Below are positions 33,666-46,100 of a DNA stretch of 64,000 bases, in pieces. The notes beneath the pieces were generated by a model, which saw only the letters and a list, made by a program, of their open reading frames with translations, was not told the DNA's origin and made no database searches. The position numbers and the translations under genes were made by a program. Source of the stretch: Scalesia atractyloides (taxonomy: Eukaryota > Streptophyta > Magnoliopsida > Asterales > Asteraceae); NCBI GenBank assembly GCA_947069175.1, contig CAMTDV010000013.1:29701857-29765856 (forward strand), in the 5' to 3' direction. The number at the start of each line of letters is the position of its first letter. Position 1 is the stretch's first letter.

Positions 33666-34344
33666 TGATGCCAACATGCAAAATTTGCAACCGCGGACAC
33701 TGGGGACAGTGTAATTTTGGTTCACAGGCCAAACCTGTGGCATTTGTAAAAGAAAGGGGCATAAGACCCTAGAATGTAAAGATCTTCAGGATGCCGTCTG
33801 CTACGTCTGCAATGAAAAAGGGCACATTAAGACAAACTGCCCTAAGGTTCTTAAGAATAATAATGCGAAGCCTGGAGAGGCCAAGAAGGGGAATGCTCAA
33901 GCCTTTCAGATAACTGCAAGAGAGGCTGTTAATGACGACAATGTCATAACAGGTGCATTCCTCATTAACAATATTTATGCTAGAGTTCTTTTTTATTCGG
34001 GTGCAGATAGATCTTTCGTTGACCATAAGTTTAGTAAACTATTAAACCTGCCCATAAGAACTCTAGATAAAACTTATGAGATAGAACTTGCTGATGGAAC
34101 TATAGAAACAACATCTTCCATTCTTGATGGATGCTCTATATCTATTAAGAATCATTCCATCCATATCTCGCTTCTGCCAATGAAATTGGCGGGGTTTGAT
34201 GTTGCCTTAGGCATGGATTGGTTATCTCATAACCAAGCCCGCATTGCCTGCGATAAGAAGCTCATCGAAATCAAAACCCCATCTGGTGAAATGCTCACCA
34301 TCCTTGGAGACTCACACTACAGATTGCCAGACAAGGTGTCATGA
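33666..34344 (+). pseudogene. gag zinc knuckles and protease (Tekay)
   Basis: Three zinc-binding clusters follow one another: CKICNRGHWGQC, then CGICKRKGHKTLEC, then CYVCNEKGHIKTNC. The frame shifts between the first and second. The aspartic protease follows (GAFLINNIYARVLFYSGADR). The catalytic Asp of the usual DSGA is Tyr here (YSGA), so the protease would be dead. The domain ends near ALGMDWLSHNQARI and IKTPSGE, with a stop at 34342-34344. Confidence 0.8.
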
Positions 34345-35109
34345 TTTAAGGCATCCAAGTGTTTGAGAAAAGGTTGTGTCATCTACATGGCACAAGTCAC
34401 TATAAATGAGCCTAAGCCAAACATGGAAGACCTACCAGTTATCTCGGAATATTCAGATGTCTTTCCTGAAGAATTACCAGGTCTGCCTCCAGACAGACAC
34501 GTGGAATTCAGGATTGATATCATACCAGGGGCAGCACCCGTAGCTAGAACTCCGTATAGGCTAGCACCTACGGAAATGAAGGAATTGAGGACGTAGCTAG
34601 ACGAACTCTTGGAGAAAGGCTTTATTCAGCCTAGTTCCTCGCCTTGGGGAGCTCCTATTCTGTTTGTAAAGAAGAAAGACGGTACGATGCGAATGTGCAT
34701 CGACTACCGAGAGCTGAACAAGTTAACAATTAAGAATAGATATCCTCTGCCCAGGATCGATGATTTATTTGACCAACTTCAAGGGGCAAGTTACTTCTCC
34801 AAGATCGATTTGAGATCCGGATATCATCAATTGAAGTTTAGGAACGAGGGTGTTCCCAAAACAGCCTTTAGGACCCGCTATGGTCACTTTGAATTTTTGG
34901 TGATGCCTTTTAGGCTCACAAATGCACCAGCAGCATTCATGGATCTCATGAATAGAGTCTGCAAGCCATATTTGGATAAGTTTGTCATTGTATTTATAGA
35001 TGACATACTTATCTACTCTCGTAATCAAGCTGATCACGATAAACATCTTCGGTGCATCTTAGAACTGCTAAGGCGAGAAAATCTTTATGCTAAATTCTCT
35101 AAGTGTTAG
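34345..35109 (+). pseudogene. Reverse transcriptase (Tekay)
   Basis: DLPVISEYSDVFPEELPGLP leads into the RT. Visible blocks are KGFIQPSSSPWGAPILFVKK, MCIDYRELNKLTIKNRYPLP, SKIDLRSGYHQLKF, the F-x-MPFRLTNAPAAFMDLMN block and the catalytic box FIDDILIYS. The active site is present, but stops at 34594-34596 and 35107-35109 interrupt it. Its similarity to Tekay/Del chromovirus RT gives the lineage. Confidence 0.85.
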
Positions 35110-35818
35110 TTTTGGCTCAAAGAGGTCCAATTTTTTGGACACATGGTGAGTGAGCATGGTATCCAAGTGGATCCCACCAAAATTGAGGCCTTGGGAAGTA
35201 CCCAAGACCCTAACAGAGATTCGTAGTTTCCTAGGATTGGCTGGTTACTATAAGAGATTCATTGAGAACTTTTCAAGAATAGCCACTCCTTTAACTACCT
35301 TCACCCGTAAGAATGTTAAGTATAATTGGGGTCCAAAGCAACAAGAATCTATTGAGGTTCTTAAACACAAGCTGAGCTATGCTCCTGTGTTATCTCTACC
35401 TGAGGGTATTGAGGAATTTGTGGTCTACTGTGTGCTAATGCAAAAAGGCAAAATAATTGTCTATGCATCACGACAGTTAAAGGTGCATGAAAGAAATTAC
35501 ACCACCGACGATTTGGAATTGGGTGCCGTTGTATTTGCACTAAAACTGTGGAGACATTACTTGTATGGCACAAAGTGTATTATATACACAGACCATAAAA
35601 GTCTCCAGCATCTGTTCAATCAGAAGGAATTGAACATGCGACAACGTCGATGGATGGAAACGCTTAACGATTATGATTGTGAGATTCGCTACCATCCAGG
35701 CAAGGCAAATGTAGTTGTTGATGCCTTAAGTCGCAAGGAACGAGTTAAACCTATAAGGATTAACGCCAAGAGCATTAAGCTCAGAAATAGCTTAAATGAG
35801 AAGCAATTAGATGCGTAA
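35110..35818 (+). pseudogene. RT thumb and RNase H (Tekay), catalytic Asp deleted
   Basis: Connection domain RSFLGLAGYYKRFIENFSRI. The start of RNase H reads EEFVVYCVLMQKGK. The family normally has about eight residues (C-D-A-S and the next few) at this point, so a short in-frame deletion has removed the first catalytic Asp. Later blocks (NYTTDDLELGAVVFALK, IIYTDHKSLQHLF, VVVDALSR) are present. A frame change lies near 35190. Confidence 0.8.
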
Positions 35819-37215
35819 AAGCAAGCCTTATAAAGACTAATGCTCCTAAGGAAGGATTAGGCGGAACTGTAGATCAGTTAGCGCCTGTAAATGATGGAAT
35901 CCTTAGATTTAATGATAGAATTTGGGTTCCAATCCTTAGAGGAATTAGAGATCTAATCCTCCAAGAAGCACATAGTTCAAGATACTCAGTTCACCCAGGT
36001 GGTGACAAGATGTATCAAGACTTGAAGAAGAATTATTGGTGGATGGCTTTGAAGAAATCCAAGCCACTTATGTAGCTAAGTGTCTGACGTGTTCACAAGT
36101 TAAAGCCGAACATTAGAAACCGTCAAGACTTCTACAATAATTGGAAATTCCCACATTGAAATGGGAAATGGTAACTATGGACTTGATTACCAAGTTACTT
36201 AAGACCAAAAGTGGAAACGACACTATTTGGGTCATAGTAGATAGGCTGACCAAGTCAGCACATTTCTTGCCAATTAAGGAAATGTTTAATTCAGACAAAT
36301 TGGCTAAGTTGTATGTGGCAAGATTGTGTCCCTACACGATGTGCCGGTATCTATTGTATCTGATAGAGATACTAGATTCACATCTCATTTTTGGAAAAGT
36401 TTCCAACAATCTTTAGGCACACGATTAAATTTTAGTACGGCTTACCATCCGTAGACTGATGGTCAAAGTGAGCGTACTATCCAAAAACTGGAAGACATGC
36501 TTAGATCATGTGTGATTGATTTAGGTGGAAGTTGGGATGACCACTTATCCCTAATAGAATTCTCCTACAATAACAGTTATCATAGGAGCATCAAGGCTGC
36601 TCCTTTTGAGGCCTTGTATAGGAGAAAGTGCAGAACGCCAGTGTGTTGGGCAGAAGTTCGGGAAGCCCAACTATCAGGACCAGAGATTGTCCTGGAGACC
36701 ATGGAAAAGATTGTGCAAATCCGTGATCGTCTCAAAGCTGCCATGGACAGGCAGAAGAGCTATGCTGACAAGAGGCGTAAACCTCTTAAGTTCCAAGTAG
36801 GGGACAAATTCATGTTAAAAGTATCACCCTGGAAGGGTGTGGTGCATTTTGGAAAGAAGGTCAAGTTGAGCCCAAGATATTTTGGACCATTCGAGATAAT
36901 CGAATATGTTGGCACTGTAGCTTATAAGCTCAGATTGCCAGAGGAGCTAAGTGGAATCCATGATGTATCCCACATATCTAACCTTAAGAAATGTCTAGCC
37001 GATGAGTCGCTAGCAATGTCGCACAAAGATGTGCAAATAGATGAGAACCTAAGGTCGTTGAGAAACCAATTTCGATCGAGGATCGACAGGTTAAGAAGCT
37101 CCGAAGGAAAATGATACCTATAGTAAAGGTTAAGTGGGACGCTTTTAGAGGTCCTGAGTATACATGGGAGGTTGAGTCCACTATGCGACAAAAATACCCC
37201 CATCTTTCTGAATAA
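35819..37215 (+). pseudogene. Integrase with C-terminal chromodomain (Tekay), degraded
   Basis: The order is: the HHCC region (AHSSRYSVHPGGDKMYQDLK), core Asp (WEMVTMDLITKLL), a frame change near the second Asp, then the Glu block (TDGQSERTIQKLEDML). A DNA-binding C-terminus (VSPWKGVVHFGKKVKLSPRY) follows. After a frameshift near 37060 comes a chromodomain-like end, VKVKWDAFRGPEYTWEVEST, with the terminal stop at 37213-37215. Such chromodomains steer integration to heterochromatin. Stops near 36075 and 36113 and others kill the frame. Confidence 0.8.
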
Positions 37216-37236
37216 AATCTCGAGGTCGAGATTTCT

Positions 37237-37252
37237 TTTAAGGGGGTGAGGA
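37237..37252 (+). other. Polypurine tract (Tekay)
   Basis: TTTTAAGGGGGTGAGG directly before the 3' LTR; the plus-strand DNA primer. Confidence 0.75.
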
Positions 37253-40200
37253 CGTAACACCCTGTAAAATCGAGTCCAATAGTATAGTGACACGTGTTGT
37301 ATTTTAAATATAGTCTATTAAAGACCAATAAGGACTAAAGGCATCAACATGCTCAAACTGAGCCTCTGAGTGACGGTCCGATGTCAACATGCATAAATAA
37401 CAGCCTCTGAGTGACTGATACGTCAACATGCTTGAATCATTAGCCTCTGAGTGACTGATATGTCAACATGCTTGAAACTTGGCCTCTAAGTGACTTATAT
37501 GTCAACATGCCCAGCCTCTGAGTGACATCGGAATCAACATGCTTATAATAAGCCTCTGAGTGATCCTTTGTGAAGTCCTAACTCTCATTCGTGCCAATTG
37601 TCGGACGTGAGGGTTCAATTTTGTAAATATGTGAAAGTTGGATAATGGAGGGATTAAAAGTGTCAACATGTTAATTTATACCTCTGAGTAACCTTTTAAC
37701 AAACTGAGAGCTTGACAATGTCCGAGCATAATCCCAGGTATGCCAAGTGTTGGCTACGGAGGGCTAAAAGTGCCAAAAAGGTGTTTAAAAACGTTTTTAG
37801 AAGCTTTATAAAGTTAAGGGGTTAAAAGTGTCAAAGTTTGAAACTCGCCTTATGGCGGTCGCGTGCCGCGAGAAGCCCTCTACCGTAGAAAGTTTTGCTT
37901 GGATCTCCAAACATAACTCCAAAAACCATGTATTCGAAACTATGGACTTGTAATCAGCTATGCCACGTTTTGGAACACTTGTAAGCTCCCTCTTACACCC
38001 CTAAACACCTGTCTTCACCTCCTTTGAGTTCTCCAACTATAAATAGGTGATCAAGTTCACCATTTGAACTTGCACCTTTCTTATTCATACTCTTCTCCAT
38101 CCTCTGGAAGTTCCTAGCTAAAAGGAGCATCCAACATAGTTCTTTTGCACCCTAGGAATCACTGGTAAGTGTTCTTTCATTGTGCATTTTCGTTTATAGG
38201 CTTGTATAGCCAAAAGTCAAGCGTTTTACGGAAAACATTTTGACTTTCGGTTAAGACCATTATGGTCCAGCTATTGTTCGAAATGAACATAGCTAAGTGA
38301 TCGTAATAAGGTAGGCATTAGTCCCTATAAAGGGCACCTCCTAAAGATCACGTTTGCAAGACCAATAGACGGGTCAAAGTTATGATATTAAAAAGTCAAA
38401 CAGGCCATTTTTCAGAAAAAATCATAAATTGATCTTATATATGTTATGAAACCTGTTTTGACACTTAAACAAGTTGGTAATAATTATTAGAACATGGAGA
38501 ACATGTTCGGCTCGTCAATTTCAGTTCTAGGGTCGGTTCGCAACCGAAAGTCGCGAAGTTTGACTTCTGCTTTGACTTTCGATTCTGACCCGATTTAGAT
38601 TAGTTACCTACTAATCTAAAGTTGCATTATGATCATAATATAATGTAGCATAACCCTATAAGGTTATATTACATGATCATAATCAGAATCCAAGTTTATG
38701 CGCAAGTTCCATAATTATGCCATCTTTGACCAAAATGCCCTTTTTGCATAAAACAAGGTTTTAAATGGCAATGAACTTAAAAATGAGTTTTCTACTGATG
38801 TAATATAATAAGTAGGATTATTTGGGATGTTAAACTAAGTTATAAACTAAGTTTTCAAGCAAGTCCTTAAACTAAGTCGATAAATGGCGATTTTAGCCCT
38901 TGTAGCTCATAAACTAGTTTTAATCAAATCTTTTCACGGTAAATATTTTACCTACTGATATGTTATATTAAATAAAATATCTAAGACATTTTAATTTAAC
39001 ATCAGTTTTCATGAAAATCGCATAAAGACGCCATTTTACGACATAAGCGCAGTTTAAACGCATAGTATGGTTTTAAACCATATTAATTAACCAAGACTTG
39101 TTATCTACTGATTTTAAAACTTATTTTAAACATGTTTACAGTAGGTACATGTTATAAACTCAGAATCCCAAATAACTTATAAACTTTGTGTAAAATTACC
39201 AAAATACCCCTTCGGTGCATAGTTTGGCATAAAAGATAATTTACACATATAATTGACATCCTACTGATATTATATCATAAATAAATTATTTTTCCAGAAT
39301 ACTTATGATTATAAACTTAAAATATATTCAAGTTCCTTTTATACGGTATATAATTACCGAAATGCCCTTATAAGGCATAATTTCGTTTTAAAACCTTAAC
39401 GGCATACAAGTTGATATCCTACTGATATCTTATCTTACTTAAAATATAATGGCATATAGAACTTGTCCATGACTTATCCGGTTACCCATTATCGCCTTAT
39501 AAGCATACGGTTGAGTATACGTAACTAGTTTACGGAATTTAACCGAAACGGGTTTAACCTTGTCATTTAAATTTCAAAATCCAGATGTAAATTGTTTACC
39601 CATATTATGCAAGTCAAAGTAGTTGTCGGGTTTAAACTACATTCTACCCGATCATCGTTTAATCAAGCGTTATACGTATTAATCATGTACACTACTCGGT
39701 CTAAGTCTATGACTTAAATAAAGACCGTTAGTATTAATTGGTTAGCTTATGCCATAATCCAGACTAGAGCCTTGCCGGTAAATGCTATCTGCAATTAAGT
39801 ACTTTTGTATACGACTGAGTTATTGAAACTAAAAGAAGACTAGCTCGGGTAAATATTCTCGACTTATTTTCCCTATACGGACTTGGGATACGGTAAACTA
39901 TTGCCGCTTGGTCAGAAATGGGATCAATCGATTGCCGGATTGTGGCTAGTAAATCCTCATATTCTGTTTTAATCAGTTTTGTTTGATAACTTAAACATCG
40001 TGGGTTAAATTACCATGTCCTGGATATCCTCGGCTCATTAGATTAGTTAATGGCCACGACCTTAGCGCGGAGTGTAGGCATACACCTGACAGACGCTCAA
40101 ATGCAAATTACCCAAGACGTTGGCAATAACTCCTCTGTGAGTTCTAAGAGGTGTGTATTTAATCATGTCTCGGTCTCTATACTGGGCCCTCTATGTATGG

Positions 40201-40664
40201 ACAAACATGTGAATCTGTTAACAAGGTTACAAAGTAACTTTCCCAAGTTATAAAAGATTTTGTGCCCTGTGCAATTAAAATCATTTTAAAATGTTTTCAA
40301 AATGAGTCAGTTAGGTGTATTTACCAGCGAAAGTTGACGTATCATCCAAAGACTAAATTGCAGGTACAGTACGAAATAGGCCGGAAGCTGCTTGGTAGTG
40401 ATTAAGAGGATCTTGCAATACTTAGATCTGCCCTAAAGTCTGTTTTATATTCTTTTTTGTACATTTTATGATCCGCCTGTGGATCTTCTATTACGAGCAT
40501 GTATATTATTTTGTATTCCGAACATTTGGTTTGTAATAGTAATTTTACTCCAAGACTTCCATTGTGCCGTGTTTAATTGACTATGATGTTATCAACTGAC
40601 GTCACAGTACTCCCCACCCGGGTCCACCGGTGTATGGATTTGGGTTGAAATCCGGGGTGTGACA
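37253..40664 (+). repeat. Tekay-type 3' LTR
   Basis: It starts CGTAACACC (T to C at the first base against the 5' LTR) and ends GGGGTGTGACA. Tandem repeats lie at 37345-37565, the TATA box at 38037-38046 and the GTAAGT site near 38165. Confidence 0.9.
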
Positions 40665-42137
40665 GCTGTATACCTTTACCATCTGACGTGTTTTAAAAGC
40701 TGTGAGGACAGGTGCTGAAGGCATGCTGGCTGCCAAAGAGGACAATATCATGGTGCGGTTACGCGGGGCTGTTACAGATGGTACCAGAGCCAGGGCCGGA
40801 CCGGTGGTGCCAGGTCCCGTGAGGACGTTGGACCCCTTAAGGGGGGTGGATTATGATATCACACATCGGTTATGAAGGGGAACAAAGGCTTCTTTATAAG
40901 GGGCTGGATACCTTCACCATCATGACGCGTTTTAGAAGCTGTGAGGAGAAGGCGCTGAAGGCGTGCTGGCTGTAAAGCAGACAATATTATAGTACGGTTA
41001 CGCTGGGTTGTTACAATACTTTAATATATAAGTATTCAATTTCATTAAAGAGATAAATTTATTTTTTGTGTTTTATTGATCTTAAAAATATCAATATAAC
41101 TTTTAATCATTTTTAGTATATATCAACCAAACATTTTAAAGAGACAGAGAGTACAAAGAGTTTATTGTTTTGTTATAATATATATATAAGAGAGAGAGAG
41201 AGAGCGAGAGAGGATAAGAATCCGTTAGGAACCATCTTTTATTGCGAGAATTGCGAGAACCATTGTGAACACCATCAAAAATAATCCACTCCTTTAAGGG
41301 GGTGGATTATGACATCCCAGATCGGTTGTGAAGGGGAACAAAGGCTTACTTATAAGGGGTTGGATACCTCACCATCATAACATGTTTTAATAGTTGTGAG
41401 GGGCAGGCGCGAAGGCGTACTAGCTGCCAAAGCGGACAATATTATGGTGCGGTTACGTTGGGCTTTTAATGATGTATTAGAGCCAGGGTCGGACCGGTGG
41501 TGCCAAGTCCCGCGAGGACGCTGGACCCCTTAAGAGGGTGGATTATGATATCCCACATCGGTCGTGAAGAGGAACAAAAGCTTCTTTATAAGGGGCTGAA
41601 TACCTTCACCATCATGATGCGTTTTAAAGACATGAGTGGCAGGCGCTTAAGGCGTGTTGGCTGCCAAAGCGGACAATATCATGGTGCGTTACACTGGTCT
41701 GTTACAAATGGTATCAGAGCAAGGGCCGGAACTTGTGGTGCTAGGTACCGCGAGGACGCTGGACCCCTTAAGGGGGTGTATTATGATATCCCACATCGGT
41801 TCTAAAGGGGAACAAAGGCTTCATTATAAGGGGCTGGATATATTCACCATCATGACGTGTTTTAAAGCCGTGAGGGGCAGGGCTGAAGACTGCTGGTTGC
41901 CAAAGCGGACAATATCATGATGCGGTTACGCTGGCTGTTACAGATGGTATCAGAGCCAGGGCCAGACAGGTGGTGACAAGTCCCGCGAGGATGCTGGACC
42001 CCTTAAGGGGGTGGATTATGACATCTCACATCGGTTGTGATGGGGAATAAAGGCTTCCTTACAAAGGGCTAGATACCTTCACCATCATGACGCGTTTTAA
42101 AAGTCGTAAGGGGCAGGCGCTGAAGGCGTGTTGGCTG
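40665..42137 (+). mobile_element. TRIM/SMART array, right half
   Basis: 40665-40776 completes the LTR cut by Tekay. Further plus-oriented LTR copies are at 40847-41015, 41303-about 41469, 41539-41706, 41777-41942 and 42012-42137 (truncated). Primer sites of the TGGTATCAGAGC type follow most of them. Between 41016 and 41302 a 287-bp non-TRIM segment with a (GA)n run at about 41189-41212 separates two sub-arrays. Confidence 0.85.
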
Positions 42138-43166
42138 ACGCGTTTCAAATGACATAAGTGTCCATGATATTATTGAAGTTTTAACGTCTCACATTAGAGT
42201 CAGGGCTTAAAATAGTTATAAAAATAAATGTTGGTGCTTTGATTTGTTAAAAGATTCTTTTTTATACTAAAATAGTTAAACTACCTATACCACTGAAACC
42301 AAAAACGTAATTTACTCATATATATATAAACCTTAGTTTTATACTTGAAGTTATCAAGATAGCGTTATAGTTAACAAACATTGGCTACAATATCGAAATA
42401 TCAAGAAGGAAAATAACTGTTTTTTTATGATTGGGGTAAAACCGTTAAAGTGACCAAATCATAAGGAAAAAATTGTAAGTTAACTCCTTTTTCTATAAAC
42501 AATAAATTAGTCTTCGTATAATCATTTCTAAAGCTTAAAAGCATCTATAAAAAGCTTTGCTGATATTTTATTTAACCCAAAATATAACCACGTCAGTCCT
42601 CAGGTCTAAATCTGAAAAATAAATCAAATTAATCGAACCATCTTTTCAACAACCAAATTAACCGAATCGTTTATATCCAAAGCCGATCAACCCCAAAACC
42701 AAACATCGATTATAGGTCTGACCTAAGCCCATAATAAAAATATTTCCGTACGGCACATTTTTTTAAACTTATTATTGTTAGTAATAAACTTTGTTGTTAG
42801 TACTAACTTTGTAATTATTTCCTAAACAATTCATAAACTTATTATTGTTAGTAATAAATTTTGTAGTTATTTGTAAAAAATCATAAACTTGAACTTAAAA
42901 AGTGTTTTAGGTCGATCCGAGCCATTTTAAAATGAACCCATTTCTCAACATGATGGCCGACGCCTTTTGCCACTCTATGCCCGAGTCTCGTTAAATATAA
43001 TTCAAATAAAATACACAAAGATCATATCAAAACTTTAGCAGTTACGCAGAAAATGTAGACTATATCCGGAGGGTGATCTGATTTTGGAACCGAAGATACA
43101 CACAAATTCGGATTCTCACAAGTCTCAACTAGATGCATGAACATGAACCTTAAACACGAACATGAA
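42138..43166. other. Intergenic DNA downstream of the RKD-like gene
   Basis: No gene seen. It has a short direct repeat (AAACTTATTATTGTTAGTA, about 42767 and 42836). It should contain the 3' UTR and terminator of the minus-strand gene ending at 43167. Confidence 0.5.
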
Positions 43167-46100
43167 CTAAAACAATGGCAAGGTTCGGCCTTGATTTTCA
43201 AGAACTCTAGCTCTGTGCCTTTTCTTAAATATGTCTTGCCTGAATTTCTTGGTCTCTCTTTGGATATCCATGAATGGCTTCTTCTCTATTCTTTCCTTTT
43301 CACTTTCGATCATCTTTTGCCGTTGTGCCACCGCCAGTGCCGCCTCCTCATCCTCCTCTTGTTGTCGTTTTACCTCTTCCTGCACGTCATTCACATTTTA
43401 ACAACCCATATTTTTATGTAATTGCTAAAAAACATCGCATTTACATTAAATAAGAAAAAACCATAATAAGGTCAAAAAGTTGACCCCTTGCTAGCTTTTA
43501 TATGATTTTGAATTGAGTTAATTGTGTTTTCGTCCCTATGGTTCATTGAAAATAACCATTACAGTCCATTAGTTTAAATATTGCCAAAACAGTACTAGTA
43601 TTTTCACTTTTGTAACAATTACAGTTCAACTCCGTTAATCCCATCCCAATTTACCTTGAAGTTTTTGGGGGGAACAGAGGTGGACTGTAATCGTTACAAA
43701 AGTGAAAGTATTGGTACTGTTTTGGCAATTTTAAAATAACGAATTGTAATGGTTATTCTCAACAAACCGCAAGGATGAAAACGTAATTAACTCTTTTTAT
43801 AAGAGAGTGGAAGGACCTGGAGATCGGAAATGAGACCGTCTAGTGATTTGATTTTCCTGTGTGGCCAACGGGGAATGCCAAATTCTCGGCATTTTTTCTT
43901 GAGAACGGTGAGTCCAACTTTTAAGTTTTTTGATGCTTCGATTATAGGAACATCGAAGTATTTCGCTAGATCTTCTAAACCAAGGCTAGCTATGTCTTTA
44001 GTTGCTGCCCGCTTCTTTTTCTTCCAAGAAACATCTGTACCAATTGCACCGTGTTGGATTAGAAACAAGATAACACAAAAATAATCAAGTTTTGGGTTGT
44101 CATTTCTAACGTGTTTGATAAAAGGATCATGTTTGGGTCGACTTTTTTAAACCCGTTTAATTAAAGTATTAAACAGGTCAATCCATTTGAAATTAGAATA
44201 AAAACAAATTTTATGGTCTGCATACCAGCCCGTCTAACCTATTTATTACAGCCCAACAACCCATTCATGACCCGTTTGCAACTTGATTACAACCCATTTA
44301 CAGCCTGCCACGTTTGGCTCGTCTAGATAAATGGGTTACAGGGGTTGTTGTTCGGGTTACACAATTTTAAGCACGTTCCAGAAGATTAAAATAAGATTGT
44401 AGCCTTCTCAATTATTTTAACGTTACCAACACGTCTATCGCTTTTTAAAGAAATTCAGTTTAAGAAAAAAATTAGAAAAGTAATGTACCAAAAAAAATAT
44501 ATTTTGTGTAATCAAACCTGTGGCGCTTTGATCACTTTCTTCATTTTCTGATGACCCGTAAGGAAGAGAGTTAAGATCGACGTCACACATGTGATGACTC
44601 TTATACCGATTGTTTTTGTCTTCTTTCCGTTTACTAGCTTTCTCAGATTCACTGTTACATTCTTCGATCTTTTTAATGTCACGGGTCAACTGAGTAATCG
44701 TTTGTATGTCATTACTCAAAGATGGAATCGTTTCCAACTTGCGGTTCCTGAAAATCACAAAACCTGATATGATAAAGGATAAAACAGTAGCGTAACATTA
44801 AAAAAAAGCATATTTAGTAAATGGTTTTTCAATATATTGGTTTTACAAGTGTATCTTTATATAGAGGCGCGTTCAATACAGATGCAGTCTTAAGTAGAGA
44901 ACCGTATAACCACTTGAACATAGTGCATTGAAGAGAGTGAATAGACACTTTTATGTTGACTATAATAACCGTTTTAAGTACTTTTTTCCGACACTGAATC
45001 CATATACTTATTAACACCAAACATAATCTCGATTCACACAAGTAAACACATTAACACAACTGGTCCCCAATGCTATAAGTATATACCCTTAATACTTAAC
45101 ACGATTTTTTATAAAAGATTTAAACTTTCTTTCTTGAAATAGTCAAAAACATTATTAAATAGAGCAAGAACCAAAAGCAAAATTCCAACATGCTGATTAG
45201 CCTGACAAATAAAAACAACACAGAAGACTAAATACTACAAGCCTACAATCCTTTTCTATAACCTTAAGAAATATAACCAACTTTAAAGCAAAAAAAAAAT
45301 ATAAACTTCAAGTTAATCTCACCTTGAAACTGTAAGAACAGTCGGGAGCCGATCGATATCACTCGAACACCAACAATCCTTATCGAAAACAAAGATGCAG
45401 AGCCACACACCATTCACAAGCCCTTCGAAATACGAAGAAACTTCAAACTTGTGCAAAGTGAACACTTTACAGAAGCTTATCTCTTCATAATCCTTCTCTT
45501 TATGAAACACAAATTCTCTCTCCACCTCCACTTCTCCCCCTCCCTCCTTAGAATCCGATCGGTATAGGTGCACCGTCCTAATCAACTCTGCAATAATCAA
45601 ATACATCACCAATCGCATCAAATTGAAAAACAAAAAAACCTAAAGGGTTTCAAAGTTGAAACCGCATTTCGCATCTATTGACAAGAGTTTATGCTTTTTT
45701 TTTACATTTTTGCGTCTCTGCGCGAATTAATCAAGCTTTGTAACAATCAAATACATCACCAATTGCATTACATTGAAAAACAAATTAGCCTAAATTAGCA
45801 TCTAATCAACTTCAACACTGAGTTCAATAATGTTTCAAAACTGAAATTGCATTTCCTATCAGTTGACAAGAATTTACGTTTTTTTAAACATTTTTACGTC
45901 TGCACAAATTAATTAACTCTCTAATAATCAAATACATCATCAAATTGAGAAACATCATAACCAAAAATTAGCATCTAACCAATACAAAGTTCCAGAGGGT
46001 TTCAAAACTGGAACTTTTGCATCGGTTAACAAGAATTTATGCTTTAAAAAACATTTTTGCATCTCAACTGCACGAATTAATCAGCTATGTATTAATCAAA

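Larger units (their letters stand above)
4251..40664 (+). mobile_element. Ty3/gypsy retrotransposon, Tekay-type chromovirus, split by nested insertion
   Basis: The element is bounded by LTRs of about 3.4 kb and by the target duplication GCTAT (4246-4250) / GCTGT (40665-40669). Its own DNA is 4251-10962 and 33666-40664; the rest is a nested element plus the second copy of its GGCTG duplication. Order: LTR, primer site, an extra Pro/His-rich ORF, gag, zinc knuckles, protease, RT, RNase H, integrase, chromodomain-like end, polypurine tract, LTR. The RT and the C-terminal chromodomain place it with Tekay/Del chromoviruses. Many stops and frameshifts show that it is dead. Confidence 0.9.

Noticed and set aside
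44100..44440. hAT MITE in intron 3 of the RKD-like gene
   Set aside because: ACCCGTTT-type phrases suggest one, but neither inverted ends nor a TSD could be paired.
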